Assembly (NCBI GenBank): GCA_016808115.1 | Contig: JAEQBH010004673.1 | Location: 62,001-126,000 of the forward strand | DNA: 64,000 nucleotides | Source of the DNA: Tetrastigma voinierianum | Taxonomy: Eukaryota; Streptophyta; Magnoliopsida; Vitales; Vitaceae | Reading direction: 5' to 3' | The notes under the pieces: model-generated | The model's input: only the letters and a program-made list of their open reading frames with translations | What the model was told of the DNA's origin: nothing | Database searches by the model: none | Position numbers and translations under genes: made by a program | Part shown: positions 1 through 12,538 of the stretch, in pieces | How positions within the stretch are numbered: the first letter of the stretch is position 1 | Layout: the number at the start of each line of letters is the position of its first letter

Positions 1-330
1 CGTTGATATGCAGGTTTAACGGAATTCTAATGGGTCTTGATGCAGGCCATATTCACTACTCTTCTTGATGGAATATATTATGCATATTTAAAAAGAAAAC
101 AGCATCCGGAGGTGGAATTTCGATATCCTTCTTTCCCTTCTTTCTTTCATCATCATGTCTTGATGCTAAAACACCAACCTCCAGACCGTTCATTTTTTAT
201 TTTATTGTTTATCGTTTTTGTTTATTAGGTCATAGGGATGCTGGAATAAAATCAAGAGGCCGAAAGGAATCTCACTTCCAGTGCCCTTTTATTTAACTAT
301 TGAATACAACACATCTGAAAAGAACACTAG
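1..330. repeat. Left part of duplicated unit (module U1), copy A
   Basis: This stretch aligns by eye with 59,070-59,780, including the phrases around GTTTAACGGAATT, CATCATCATGTCTTGA and TTAGGTCATAG followed by AATAAAATCAAGAGG. Copy C carries an extra segment inside. No coding sequence is convincing here. Bases 331-740 have no partner elsewhere in the window and I see nothing recognisable in them. They sit where copies B and C carry a 2.1 kb module (40,646-42,714), so copy A has lost or never had that module. Confidence 0.75.
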
Positions 331-1594
331 TGGTTGTTTTCCATTTTAGACTTTATTTTCCATGTAGATAATCATGATCCTTGGCAGATTTCATGCTGGC
401 AGATTGTAGCGTTGGAAAGCACGTATCCTTGGCCGATTGAATGCTGAAATTATCTTTACTACAGAAATCCTCATTTCACATTGCAAGTATCTGATGCTCT
501 GTGATGGAGAAAAACTCCATACAGCTAATATATGAATATACATATAGAAAAAAGTTTCTCAAGTATTGTTTGTTGTAGAAGCATGATTTCCAAAAACATG
601 ATGTTAAGTTAGTTAGCTTATCAAACACGATTGTACCTAAAATTTCTTCGATGGATTTCCTTTTTTTGCTAATATTTATTTTTGGCTAATTGTTGTGTCA
701 CTTCTTTTTGTGTTGGAAAAAAGAATTCGTTTGATTTTTTCGAATGACGTTAGTCACATGTATCTCTACAGGATTCATGATTTATGGCTACTCTATGCCC
801 TGTGCTTTTTCTTGAACATATTATGTAAAACTAAGATCTTCAGAGAATGGATATTCTTGCTGGACTAGGAACTAGGTTGATGGACTCATGCCACTGTATA
901 GGTGAAGGTGCCTATCTTTAGATTTTTTTTCTGAACTTCTTACTCCAATTGTTAAGGCCTTCCTCTAGGTATGATTTAGATAATGTTGAGAAAGAAGCCA
1001 GATAATGGTGAACAATGAAGTTTCACTTTTCTAGCTGAATGGTACCCTTCTGCTATGGTGTCTTAAGACAGAATGAACTTAACTTTAGAAATTATGAAGA
1101 TACATTTATATAAGGAGGAAAAAAGGAAAAGGAAATCTGGCTTAATGGCTTAATCACAGTTTTTTTATTTTTTACAGCAATTACTTGAATTCTAGATTGT
1201 ATGAGATCAGAAGTATGAGGCATAGCATAAAGTATACCTGTATGCATGACTAATGTTTTTGAATGAATGTGTTCACTGTGCCATTGCCTTTAAAATTATC
1301 ATCTGACTTGTTTTTTGTAGCATGGAACTCAAAGGTACTCAGTACCTGATTTCTTTAACTTGGTTATGTAATGTTGTCAGCCCCTTCTATATTATATTTA
1401 CCTCCTGACAACCCATATTTTCAGGGTTGTTTTTTTTTTTCAATAATTTTTTTAATGTTGGATAAATTGAAATTGCGGATTTCCTCTTAGTTCCCTGCGG
1501 CAGTGATGATATGATTGGTATATGATTCCTGGGAGAAGTAATTCAAATCTCAAAACAGGTGGAAATGATTCCTGCTTTATTTAATTTGAATGCA

Positions 1595-1615
1595 CATATA
1601 TATATATATATATAT
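1595..1615. repeat. Short TA microsatellite
   Basis: About ten TA dinucleotides. The matching site in copy B (43,580-43,608) is also a TA run of different length and continues into TGTGTG, so this is a shared length-variable site. Confidence 0.9.
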
Positions 1616-3530
1616 TTATATAGAAATTGGTGGTTGAAGACTTGTGAGACCTCACAACCTCTGTGACTTTTAAGTTTCTCATCATCTAAGCAAGTGTAGG
1701 TAATACTGAGAGAATCCTGCAAAATATTTTTAATACATTTTTATATTTCCTGGTTAGCCTTTTAGGATTAGGTATTGTTTTTGTGTTTCTGCTGACATTG
1801 GAAGATAATTTTATCAATTTTTAATGTGATAATGGATGATAAATTCTTCCTTGTTTGAAAATAAGTTTCTTTTGTAGTGATGAATAGCACCACTGCATTT
1901 GTGCTTTTGGTTCAGAATGGAAATACTTGGTATTACCTGGTGGATTAAATTTGAAAGTTTCAGTTAACTTGGAGTGTTTTGACAATCTTATAAGAGCAAA
2001 TGCATATGAGATGTTATACTTGATCAATAGGAAGAAATGAAGAAAATTATGCAAGATGATACAAAAATTTGGTGACTTTAGCTAGAATGTATATTAAGTT
2101 ACTTTTAAAGATGGAGCTGATTTATACTATATGGCTCGCTGATTTTTGAATTGAGGGCAACCAGAAGGAGTCATGCACACCTATGTTTTTTTGACAAAAC
2201 CTAAATGGAATCCTGCCCATCTATCCACGTGACTCATGCAGCTTGGTTTTGGAATCATTTTTGCATAGGCTGCATATATTATGCAAACAAAGAGCCCAAA
2301 CAAACTTTTACCTTTTATACACCAGTTCCTCTTGGCCTGATTGGTAGAAGTCCTATATTCTTGTCCTTGCTATATTTAAGTCGTTGAATGTCATATACAA
2401 CAATGTGTTGTCTTTTCAGCTGAAAGATTTGTCTTGGAATGATATTTTGATTGGCAGTGAATTGGAGGTCGATTTCTGTGGGGTAATAATCTTGGAAAAC
2501 AGAAATTATCTGTTAGAGTGTAGTAACTTAAGGTGAAATCCCATGACGAGAACATACATTGTGCAAGGCCCTGATTTGGATGATACTCAGGCCTTTGGCT
2601 GGGCACTGAGAAAGTCGAATTAGACAAGTTCTGAACATTAAATGATCTCCTTGCAGGGTATCGAAATGGAGCTCTTCAATAATCTTGTTTGGTTGTAATA
2701 TATTGCTTCAGGACTTGAAGGGGATTTGCTTTTTGGATACTTCTTTAATTATGTTTCAAGTTAATGGTTAAACTCTTGAAGATTGGAGCTTTATGCATGT
2801 ATATAAACTCTGCTTATGCTGGTAGCCCAGCCAGTGGGCACTCTCAATACTTTGGAATATAAATTATCTAGCGATAGGAAGGCTTTGTTCATTGATAGTC
2901 TCTTGTTCTTTTGGTTCAGTAATTCATGGTGGATGTAAGAAGTTGTGAGATAGGTTGGTTTAGTTTTCATATTATTACCAACTAGTGAAGCTACTAGTTC
3001 AAGTGTTGGTTGAACTGTAAAAGATTTGGTGGATTTAATCTTTTTGTGCTAATAAACTGCATTAATTGTCCTAGAACAGAATGCCATTTTGGTTGCCTCT
3101 CTAAAATCTGTTACCAAGTATCCGAATTTAGCATGTTTTTTGTGTTATATGTTTTTTGTGAAGAAAAACAAAAAAAAAAAGGGAAACAAACATGCTCTTT
3201 TATGTTTTTCTTATTTTTCTTATTTTTCAAAACAAAACACAGAAGCTAAAAATCGTAAAACAAACAGGCCCTATATATCTATTTGTCCACATGTTGTCTC
3301 CAATGCACTAAAAGAGGTTACCCACTTCTTTAGTCGCCACACATACTGTTAGCTTTCATGTTAGTGGTTACTATCTCAGCTGTGAATTCTCTTGGTTACT
3401 ACGTTATTGTTAAATAGAATCAGTAATTTATCCTTGATGATGCACTGGAATAGCATGCCCCACTTTCATGGGATGCTCTACAGTGCTCTTTGGCTATGTT
3501 TGTGTAAACAACTTAATTAAGTATTTTATT

Positions 3531-3900
3531 TTAGAAGAGCTATTAGATGTGAGAGTTTATGTCATGCGATTCTTTATTCAATAAACTATTCAGATTTGGC
3601 TGGATATTTTAAAAAGCCGCTATGTATTATTTTAAGGTATTTGGATGCATTATTATACAAAGACTTATAATGCTTAAAATTATTTAAAAGACTATCATAA
3701 ACATCATTTTATAAGAGCTTATTAGATGAGAGTTTAAACTTATAAGTATTTTATTCAATAAATTATTTGTATTTGGATGATATTTTAAAAGCGTTTATGC
3801 ATTATTTTAAGGTATTTGATGCATTACATACTGCCAATTTATACAGCTAAAATTATTGAAAAGACTATCATAAGCACTTTATAAATTTGAAGTGCTTAAT
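3531..3900. mobile_element. MITE-like element, internally duplicated (two copies of about 180 bp)
   Basis: Two adjacent copies of about 180 bp (3,531-3,713 and 3,714-3,885). Each runs from a GAGCTATTAGATG or GAGCTTATTAGATG start through TTCAATAAACTATT and GGATATTTTAAAA to AAAGACTATCATAA. The right edge AATAAATAAGCACTT is the inverse of the AAGTGCTTATTAG left edge seen in copy B (48,657-48,866), which has only one unit. Length, AT content and terminal inverted repeats suggest a non-autonomous DNA transposon. No transposase is present, and I cannot assign a superfamily. Confidence 0.55.
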
Positions 3901-5150
3901 AAATAAGCACTTGTCATAATTTTTAAAATTAAAAAACCTTAAAACTAAAAGTTAATAATATATATATATATATATATCATGAAACCATGATAAAATAAAA
4001 ATAAAGTAAAGATTCACTATATATTGAAAACATTTATCATTTGAATGTAATTCTAGTATGAAAAAATAATAATTTAATCATTCTTCATCTTCATTTTTGT
4101 TTTATATGCATCAAAGATATTATAAAAACTAAAATATTATAGGTTTTTTTTTTCTTCATTAAAATCTTTGGAACGCTTTCTATAATTGGAATGTGATGTA
4201 CCATGAATTCATAATTATTTAAGACGACGAGGTAGCCTTGAGGCGTAGATACACTTCATAGCGCGAGCTTTTTAAGTGATACGTATCCTACCCACATTTA
4301 ATAAAATTATATATGTATTCTACTTAATATTGTCTATAATTTTTATCTAATAATAAAATATAAATGTAAGAGTTAAATACTCAACATAAAAATCAAACAT
4401 CACTGCATTTCCCATCATCATAAACATTTAAACAAAATGACAAACATCGCTAATGTTTTTATCATTACAAAATTATAAGTTTCAAACAAAAAAATATTCA
4501 TGAATCAAGATTAAAATTCCTAAATCAATAAATCATTATCAATTTTATTCTTCCCATCATCCATGAAACTTGTTTCTATTTTTTAATTATATGTGAGAAA
4601 TTTTTTCCTATTGTTTACATAATTTTTTTCAAAAAATTTACTTAATTTTTTTTGAATTTATTTTCTATTATTTTCATTATTTTTCCTATTTTAATATAAC
4701 TTTTCAAAAAAATTTACCTATTTTTTACATAATTTTTCAAATTTTGTTTTATATTTTTTCCTTTTTTTTTTTTACATAATTTATCCTAAGGACAATTTTG
4801 TTCTAAGATGAGATCAATTTTTAGGTTTTTTTGCTTTTTTTTTGATAAACTTCTCCATGTTTCTTATTAAAAATAAGCTAAAATGATTTATATGGGTCAT
4901 AAGTTATTTTTATAAGTTCTTTCAAACACCTATTATTTTTATCAAAAGTATTTACGTTAGAATATAAGTTCAAATAAACAGTAAAAAAGCTCTACCAAAC
5001 CTAACATTTTATCTTATTTCACCTACTTCATATAGACTTTGCATGGACAACGCTTGTCTGCGCTTTTTTCTCCCTTATAACATATCAAATTGTCAACTTT
5101 CCTTACAAAGTATTATTAATTTCCACAATGAATCAACAGTATTTCAAACA
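3900..5150. other. AT-rich intergenic stretch
   Basis: Poly-T and poly-A rich sequence with a TA run at 3,958-3,978 and repeated TTTACATAATTTTT phrases between 4,610 and 4,790. Copy B matches it but carries a long TA array (49,234-49,328) and a CA/TA array (49,851-50,024) that are absent or very short here. No gene is supported. Confidence 0.7.
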
Positions 5151-6930
5151 TTATATATGTTAAAAACAAATCCCACATGGATTTTAGGTCAATTTTAACT
5201 GCATACTTCGTGGCAGATGAAGAAATTCCAATCTTAACATGTGAGATGCTGATGTTCAACACCAACCACAGGACTGTTTTTTTTTTTTATTATTATTATT
5301 TTTTTATTTTTTATTTTTTCGGTTATTAGGCTTCAGCAGAGAAGCTGGAATAAACTCTGAAGAGGCCAAAAGGAGATTTCATGTGACTTCCAGTGACCTT
5401 TTAATTAATTAATAAATACAAGAAGTCAAATCAGGTTAGTTTTGTTTTCCAACTTTTCAGCTCGGTGGCTTGTTAACGAAATGGAGACTAGGGACCACGA
5501 AAGAAGAAAAAGAGACGTTTCTATGACATATTTCGAGAACAAACCTTCCAAATGAAATGTGAAACGATATGGGGCCTGCCCATATCTTTTAGTTTTGAAC
5601 TGAGCCCCAATATGACACACAAGTTCCATCCTTCCTTCTAAGGAGCTAGAAAAAGAAGCAAAATATGCGCACGTTTCGATTCCTCACAAAATTTGCTGAC
5701 ACAATAAAACACAAAAAAATCATTTTCAGATTGCTTATATTCTATTTTTGAAGCAAAAAAAAAAGTTAACTAAACTTTGCTTCCGTTTGATCGTTTCTCA
5801 ATAAAAACGGTTCTCAAAAAATTATAATCCAACATACCCATAACTTTTAATGCCAAGCGTAGAAAATCAGGGGTGGATTTAGCTTGTGCCTCCATTGATA
5901 TATATATATTTTTAAATTTCCTAATTAGATTATATGGATTTGAAAATCAAATGCTATACTTTTGTCCCACCGAAAATAACTGTTGAGTTGAAGTCAAAGT
6001 TTGTAAATTTGCAAAATTTACCTTACTTATTCCTTGCCTCCCATCATTATGGTCCACCACTGCAGATATAAATTTATATGATCATCAGTTATCGATGAAC
6101 CGAATTCCAATATTCGGAAAATGTCACTTGAATTTTACATTCATTAGTTTGAAATTGGCGAAATCGATGAAATGAAATTCAATATTTGGAAATGTCACTT
6201 AGAATTTTAGCCATCTATTGCTTCAAATTAAGAAAAAGCCTAAATGGCTCATGCGATGTCGTACCTTACCAAATGCGTATTCACTGTGTGCATCTTTTCA
6301 ACAATACCTTTGAAAGCCTCTTACTAGGAGTTTGTAGATCCTAAGCTAGCAGACATTTTGTCAACAAGGCTCATGTTAACAAGGAAACTTGTGTTTGAGC
6401 TATTGATTTTGTAAAGAAGATATAAATAGTGTAAAATAAGTGATTCAATACAATTTTATATAAAATAATTGTGTTTCATGTATAATAGTATCTAAGTACT
6501 ACTTTAATGTCTTAAGAAGATCATGTACTGCCTATCCCAGATGAGCATATTTAGGGGAAATGGAAAAAGGTCAATGTTTGCCCACAAATTTTGACATGGA
6601 GCAAGCGACGCATGAATAACATTATCCTGCACAATATTTAAAAGAAGAGTATCATATTCCATAGGAGAAAAGCATATTACATGATTATAATATATAACTG
6701 TTTATCACAAATATAAAACGCCTTATTCAGCAAAGAAAATCATGGTAAAAGAAAATGTGAAATGGCTGGTGAAAAGCAATATAAGGACAAAGTTGTGCAT
6801 CAGTGATCACACACAGCTCAGTAGTCCAAGTTTGCAACTTCTGTAGGACGCACTCGGGCCGACCCATAGAATTTATGTGTCGATATCAATGCATAAGACG
6901 TGGGGCCAGATGAACGTCTGGTCCAGTCAT
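5150..6930 (+). promoter_or_regulatory. Conserved upstream region of proline-rich gene copy A
   Basis: This 1.8 kb aligns with 50,430-52,215 in front of the second gene copy, so the promoter-proximal flank was duplicated with the gene. It begins with a short module (GTCAATTTTAACTGCAT near 5,190) that recurs near 9,145, 50,485, 54,445 and 58,950. Bases 6,555-6,800 are absent from copy B. Bases 6,660-6,800 resemble 9,790-10,305 downstream of the gene, suggesting an older nested duplication of upstream sequence. Discrete regulatory elements cannot be proven from sequence alone. Confidence 0.5.
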
Positions 6931-6931
6931 C

Positions 6932-6938
6932 TATAAAA
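6932..6938 (+). promoter_or_regulatory. TATA box of proline-rich gene copy A
   Basis: TATAAAA in the context CTATAAAAGGCCACC, 50 bases before the ATG at 6,988. The box and its surroundings are identical at 52,217-52,223 in front of the second copy. Position and conservation fit a plant core promoter with a short 5' leader. Confidence 0.75.
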
Positions 6939-6987
6939 GGCCACCTAATTCTTGTATCCTTCACAAAAATCTCAGCCTGAACTCAAA

Positions 6988-7558
6988 ATGTCTCCCACTT
7001 CGTTGCTAGTGTTGCTATTGGGAGTGGTGATTCTCACCACCTCCTCCCTCGCCGACTACCCCAAGCGTTCGCCACTTCAGAAACCACCTCCGCCGGTGGA
7101 GAAACCGCCTAACCAACACCAGGCACCACCTAACCCTCCTGGGAGGAGCCGCTCCTCGACACAGCTTGCCACCCAAAGGAGAGAAGCCACCACCAGAACA
7201 CAAACCATCTATCATCAAAACTCGTAAGCTTCTCCAAGAAGAGGCCGCTTCCTGATTCCACAAGCCACTCAAGCCAATCTGGGAAACCACCCAAGGAAGA
7301 GAAGCCCTGCCGGAGCACAAGCCACTGCCCATTTGGGAAACCACCCCAGGAGAGAAGCCACCACCAGAACACAAGCCATCTAACAAAACTCGAACTTCCA
7401 GGAGAGAAGGAGCCACTCCAGTCCTAGAGCACAAGCCACTAAGTCCATCAGGCAAAACCACCAAAGGGAGAGAAGCTGTCTCATTCTACTGTGAAGTTAA
7501 ACACCTCCCTACCCAGAAGCCACCCCAGAAACCACCATCTCCCACCCATACCAATTGA
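6988..7558 (+). pseudogene. Proline-rich secreted cell-wall protein, copy A (frame broken)
   Basis: Encodes a small proline- and lysine-rich protein expected to be secreted and laid down in the plant cell wall. The ATG at 6,988 is chosen because a typical signal peptide follows at once: residues 1-22, with hydrophobic core LLVLLLGVVILTT and a likely cut after SSLA. The mature part starts with a KPPPPVEKPPNQHQ stretch. Further on, in shifting frames, come repeats of the KPP-KGEK-PPPEHK type; these are clearest in the other copy. Compared with that copy, about 4 bases are missing near 7,141 (CTCCTGGGAGGAG against CTCCTAAGGGAGAGGAG), so the open frame ends at 7,227. Further indels follow. The shared end PTHTN and stop lie at 7,541-7,558. 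It is single-exon as far as can be seen. It is either a pseudogene or an intact gene of roughly 190 codons with sequencing indels. The signal peptide, TATA box and 3' flank are intact. It belongs broadly to the proline-rich/extensin-like proteins; the exact subfamily is not determined. Confidence 0.8.
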
Positions 7559-8134
7559 GTGACTGGTTAGTTATTTTGAGATTTTGAGTGATAGTACGTA
7601 AAATAAGAGCAGTTAGCCCGGTGAGTGCTGATCGTCTTATTCTTAGCATACTGGAGGTCTATATATGTATTCTCAGTCACTTAATTCTATGTTTCATTTA
7701 GAATGGTGATTTCATATGAGTACTCATTGTAGCTAGTTTGTCTACTTGCTTGTGTGTGATGAGTATTGTAACACTGTTTATTATAGACATAATATTGGTG
7801 TTACTTTAATTCTGGATTCTGTTTATGTTCTATATGTTATATCTTGGTATGAGAAGTACTATAGGTACCACTAAAGATATTATATTCATTTTGACTGCAT
7901 GGCGAGTTTAGGATTTGTTTGCATGCAGTGAAATCACCCAGGAAAAAGATCAAAGCAAGGGACAATAAAAGGATACATAAACTTGCAAATCTCTCTACAA
8001 TGATACAATCAATTGGAGCGAGACCTAGAAAAATTGGAACCATGATTGAAAAATATTAATGTCATAATGTGACATTAATCAAGTTACTAAAAAAACTCTT
8101 TAAACAGTATTCTTTATATGAAGCAATTCTTATA

Positions 8135-8137
<3 letters not shown>
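7559..8137. other. 3' flank of proline-rich gene copy A
   Basis: About 580 bases conserved with 52,853-53,433, beginning GTGACTGGTTAGTTATTTTGAG and including TAAAATAAGAGCAGTTAGCC. It probably contains the 3' untranslated region and polyadenylation signals. I see no second gene; short frames here are not conserved. Confidence 0.6.

Positions 8138-8225
<88 letters not shown>
8138..8225. repeat. TA microsatellite, about 44 units
   Basis: Uninterrupted TA dinucleotides over 88 bases. The matching site downstream of the second gene copy (53,434-53,494) is shorter and interrupted by a GC. Open frames crossing it on both strands are artefacts of the repeat. Confidence 0.97.
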
Positions 8226-8229
<4 letters not shown>

Positions 8230-10305
8230 GGTAAAAACTAATGAATATAGGGCTATGGTCCAATGATTGGCATTGCTAGTTTCAAGGGCGTGCACTAAGT
8301 CAACAGGATTGTCTCTCTCTTCCATCCGGATTCTGGTTGATTCTCACAGGATTGTCAACATGATTCGTCCTACTAGTACTGATAATGTCGGATTGAAATT
8401 TAGCTGCAGATATATGAGGTACCTACATTTAGGTGATTCATGAACACTTAATCGAACCCTTGTCCAGAATCATTATACCTTATAGTTATTATTGCTTGTG
8501 TGAATATATTACCTAGTTCGTCATTTTAATGGAAGACGATTTTTATAAGTGATCTTGAATTTTTACTAATATTCTAAATTTGATGGTTTCTTTGTTTTAT
8601 CGTGTTTTACTATGCGTTTTTCCAAATACAAAAGTCATCAAACTTGTTCATATTTTTTTTTTGTTCTTCTTTATTTATCAAAACAGAAAACAGTTATAAA
8701 TAAATAGTAACTAAACAGACTCATTACTTGCATGGTGTGCTGTTTTGCGGTTGCATTACTTTTTGAGACACAAATGAAGCACTTCAGTAAAGTTCAAGGG
8801 CAGATGAATAAATATGTAAACATTAAGGTGACTTATATATTTTTTTTTACTAATGGTGAGTAGAATTTTTTACAAATTTTAATGGTGGAACAAAGATAAG
8901 TATTAAGTTGTTTGTATTTTAACATTATTGTGAATGAATGGTTGCACAATTCTTTCTATTGAAGAATTATTGTTTTCACTTTTTGAAACGACTTTTTCTC
9001 GAATAAAAACTAAATATTTCATTTCTTCTATTTAGTTTTTTTTTTAAATTTCAACAATAAGTCATATAAAAATTAAAAAACAAATAAGATGAATACTCAA
9101 AACTATTTAGCTTTCAGTAAAACGTAAAAAAAACAAACACCAAAGTCAATTTCAACTGCATCCTTGGTGGAAAATGAAAATATCAACGTTTACATGAAAT
9201 TTGACTCGATGGTATTTAGAAGAAGTGGATGTCATTATCACGAGGAAATTTAAATGATAATGTAAATTTATGAATATGGGCTTTAATCCAATAATTCAAT
9301 ATTTAATACATTTCAACTCAGATGGCTAACGGACCCATTTGAAACTACTCTTCACCGATTAAGATAAAGATATATTTGGAAAGTGAGATATTTCTAGAAC
9401 AAATGTTCTAGAAGAAACATAAATGGAGTTGATATATTAGTTTTTTAAAATTATTAAATAATTTAAAATAAAAATAATGTATAAACTAGTACGTAAACAA
9501 TAATGCCATAATCATTGATTACGACATTCACTTAAAAAGTTTTTAAAATATTTGTAATACCGCTGTCAGTAACTATGTTATTAACTTTTTAAAAAAAAAA
9601 TCTAATATTATAGTTTACTATTCATTCATTAGTTTAGACATTATTTTCACTTCCAAATTATTTTAATAAATTTTTAAAATAAAACTAAATAAAGAAAGTC
9701 TCTGACATAAGGAAACAGTAAGCAACAAATCTTTCGAGGGTGCGTGTGCGAGGTGTAACTCATATGCAGTTTACTCACAAAGTTCAAAGAGAAAACTATA
9801 CTACATGATTATAATATATTTATTAATCCTGGGCTGACTGGTCCGCCACAAATATAATAACGCTTATTTAGCAAATAAAGAAAGCCATACTGGTAGGTGT
9901 AATCGAAAGCTGGTCGATTTGATAATTTTAATTTATGGTTGAGCTTTATCTAATTAAAACTTGAATTTGCAATTCGATTCGACCAATGAAGCTTTATTTT
10001 TTTAGATATTTGAAATTCGACTTAAAAACTAGGTTGGGCTTTCGAACTCCTCGACTAAAATTGATTAGAATTCAACTTGATTAATAAAATAATTAACCTC
10101 GATTGGGCTCAAGAATAGCTGGAGTCTAGTATTGTAACACCTCGAACTTGACAAGCTATCGAGATCGACTCACCAACTTTGAGTCGAGACCAACATTTTA
10201 TAAATCGAATAATTAGTAGCTAACGACTAGAATGAGCCATTAATTTACACCCCTTACATGCCAAAGAGAGTGAAATGGCTACGAGAAAGCAATATAAGGA
10301 CAAAA
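8226..10305. other. Intergenic flank with relic modules
   Basis: Aligns with 53,495-55,690. It contains a decayed MITE-like tract near 8,540-8,720, whose better copy is 53,828-54,038, and a recurrence of the GTCAATTTCAACTGCAT module near 9,147. At 9,770-10,305 a sequence resembles the upstream region of the proline-rich gene at 6,660-6,800 (ATTATAATATAT, GTGAAATGGCT, AAGCAATATAAGGACAAA), with about 340 bases inserted. This suggests that a second promoter copy once stood here before the adjacent copia LTR inserted. No coding sequence is supported. Confidence 0.55.
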
Positions 10306-10307
10306 GT

Positions 10308-11274
10308 TGTGATAACACTCCCATTACTCTTGCACCATTATAATTCAGATTTCTCAAATGAACATTAAAAGTATTGACACAACTCATCATGAAGCCTTTA
10401 TATCCCCTAAACCCAAAAAAAAAGTGATCCAGCTCATTCTATACCAATAATGTGAATATTTACGAAGATAAACATAATTTGAGACATGAACTCAGCATCG
10501 TAAAAGGGACATACATGTTCCCTTTACCGCTCCTCGAATCTTCACACGCGTAAAGCACTTTACAAAGAAATTATGTTTGTGTTTAAGATTGTCCATATCT
10601 CGTAAAGGTTCTACAAGTAGATAGCTACTCAAAGGATCAAGTTCGAGCAAAGATTTGAGATATTTATTATGAAGTTCAAGAACTGTGAAGTAGTTCAAAC
10701 TTTCAAGTTATTCGTGGTGTAGGACTATTACATGTAATTGCAAATGTTACGGAAACAAAAACAAAATGTAGTGAGGGAGAGAAAATTACAAAGAACATTC
10801 CTTAAGAAAAAAAGAAGTCTTAGTCATAGATCGAAAATAGTCTCTGTGAGGAGTCACGATCTCCTTAAAACAAATTCATCATCTATTCTGATGCTTAGAG
10901 AATATCACACCGACGTTTGTCTCCCAGGATGAAATGACTTGATAAATGGTCAACAAAGCACTGCACTCACTGACGTAATCGGGAATGTGTCATTTCATCA
11001 CCGAGTCAGACACGACTTTATGACGCAGGAAGAATACAACTTTAGTTGGGTAGAGTTATGGGATTGTTTTTCCAAAGGAGATCATGACACTTATAACAAG
11101 GTATAGGAATAATAACTAAGAACAAAAGAACGCATTTAAGTTTCTTAACCGCTTTAAGTTCAAAGGTTAGGAATTTAAATGTTCTCATGTGCTGTAATAG
11201 GATTTTAATTTTATCCAACCGTTTCAAAATAAAATCAATGTCACTCAAGATAAAAAAAGGATAAGGATCCAACA
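10308..11274 (-). mobile_element. 3' LTR of copia element, copy A
   Basis: On the minus strand a purine tract (11,275-11,286) is followed by TGTTGGATCC, giving the LTR start at 11,274. The other end is placed at a TG at 10,308, where homology with the gene-upstream-like module stops; that edge is tentative. Length of about 970 bases is usual for plant copia LTRs. The partner LTR in copy B is 55,690-56,612. Confidence 0.65.
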
Positions 11275-11286
11275 ATTCCCCACATG
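11275..11286 (-). other. Polypurine tract of copia element, copy A
   Basis: Minus-strand ATGTGGGGAAT abuts the TGTTGG start of the 3' LTR, the position expected for the plus-strand primer of reverse transcription. Confidence 0.6.
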
Positions 11287-11849
11287 AATGCAATTGACAC
11301 CCAAAGGCAAGACAAACGATTCCTCGGCGATGTACAACGGTCGAAACCTCATAGAGAGGTAGGTGGTACCAGTCCGGCTCAGAAGCATGTTTACTCTACT
11401 AACTAAACAAAGACACGATGTCCTTGAACCGTTCTAATGTTTATGCATGATGACATACCTCACACAATCTTCCTAACATTTCCCATTTCTACTTTTTATG
11501 TTCGTTGCCATGAACATGCGCCTGGTTCTACAAGAGTTTAATAGAATTATGTCCTATTCAACTCCCTTTGAAGCAATCCCACTTCACTCTTACAAAGGTG
11601 ATATCTTAAATTAGGAGTAGCTCATGTTACTCTTTCCAATGCATAGAGATAATTAAAAGCATAGCTTAACCTACTTCATATGAGCATCCGAGTTTCATCA
11701 TAGGAATCGACAAGGGAAGATCCCCACAGTGAGCAAATTAAAGTCTTTATAATTTAGCTATCCCTTTCAACTTAGATCTCGTGGATCCCAGTCAACTAGG
11801 CTGGGATCCATTGTATCAACTTATTCATTTATATGCTTTAGTCTCATTC

Positions 11850-12420
11850 CCTCAATGAATTTTTCAACTAACTGCTTAACCCGTTAGTGTAGCCGTGATG
11901 TTCTCCCTTAGATTTTACATAATCTATAGAGATAACCCCCAATTGAAAGTAGTTGTCTAATGGCATTGTGTCTACGATAAATACATAAGTTTTAGACTTA
12001 CCATTGTACATACCGGTTTGTGCTCTAATTAATAGTAGACTGACTATCAATGTATGCATATTGAGGCACAGTGTTTCACTAATCTTGAATATCCTCTTGC
12101 AGCATGAGTTTATTCAAAATTTCTTCCTCCGCATTATTTATCTAGTGCTATAAACTCAGATTCCATCGTGGATATGGTACAACTGTCATTTCTGAGGATT
12201 TCCATGAGACTACTTGCTCCCCTAGTGTAAAACACATAAATCCACTATGATCTTTTTTGAGTCTTCTTTAACATTTGATATTCAGTTTCCATCACTATAA
12301 CCTTCAAGTGCAACAGGATATCTTGTATTGTGTAGCCAATAATCAAGAGTAAAATGTATGTACTCTCATGATTCCTTACCAATGCTTAGCTCCAGGATTA
12401 CCTATAATCCACTAATTTAC
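11850..12420 (-). pseudogene. Copia RNase H region, copy A (degenerate)
   Basis: Minus-strand translation between 12,059 and 11,868 shows YNGKSK, then a TMPLDNYFQLGVISIDYVKS stretch. This matches the tail of copia polyproteins: a YNGKSRHI-type motif, then a conserved segment ending in I-DYV. Upstream, residues reading DYWLHNTRYPVALEG (near 12,300-12,350) fit the start of the domain. Frameshifts and stops separate the pieces. It would have degraded the RNA strand of the RNA/DNA hybrid. Copy B has the same region at about 57,150-57,790. Confidence 0.8.
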
Positions 12421-12538
12421 TAACAGAACAGGCTATGTCTGGTCTTGTACAACTCATTAGGTAAGCATCGGGATCGCTTATTACCTGGGTATTATACTTG
12501 AGAAACACTTTCGTCTTTATTCTTGGATAGATGTAGTG

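Noticed and set aside
3010..3352. Two overlapping plus-strand frames
   Set aside because: Rich in poly-A and poly-T derived lysine and phenylalanine, overlapping a decayed MITE-like tract and broken in copy B.
7015..7464. Minus-strand open frames opposite the proline-rich gene (also 52,411-52,760)
   Set aside because: They are shadows of the repetitive sense strand, rich in tryptophan, glycine and leucine, with no promoter and different frames in the two copies.
8062..8325. Open frames of tyrosine and isoleucine repeats over TA arrays (also at 36,805-37,119, 49,154-49,345 and 49,848-50,087)
   Set aside because: They are translations of TA dinucleotide runs; there is no conservation or start context.
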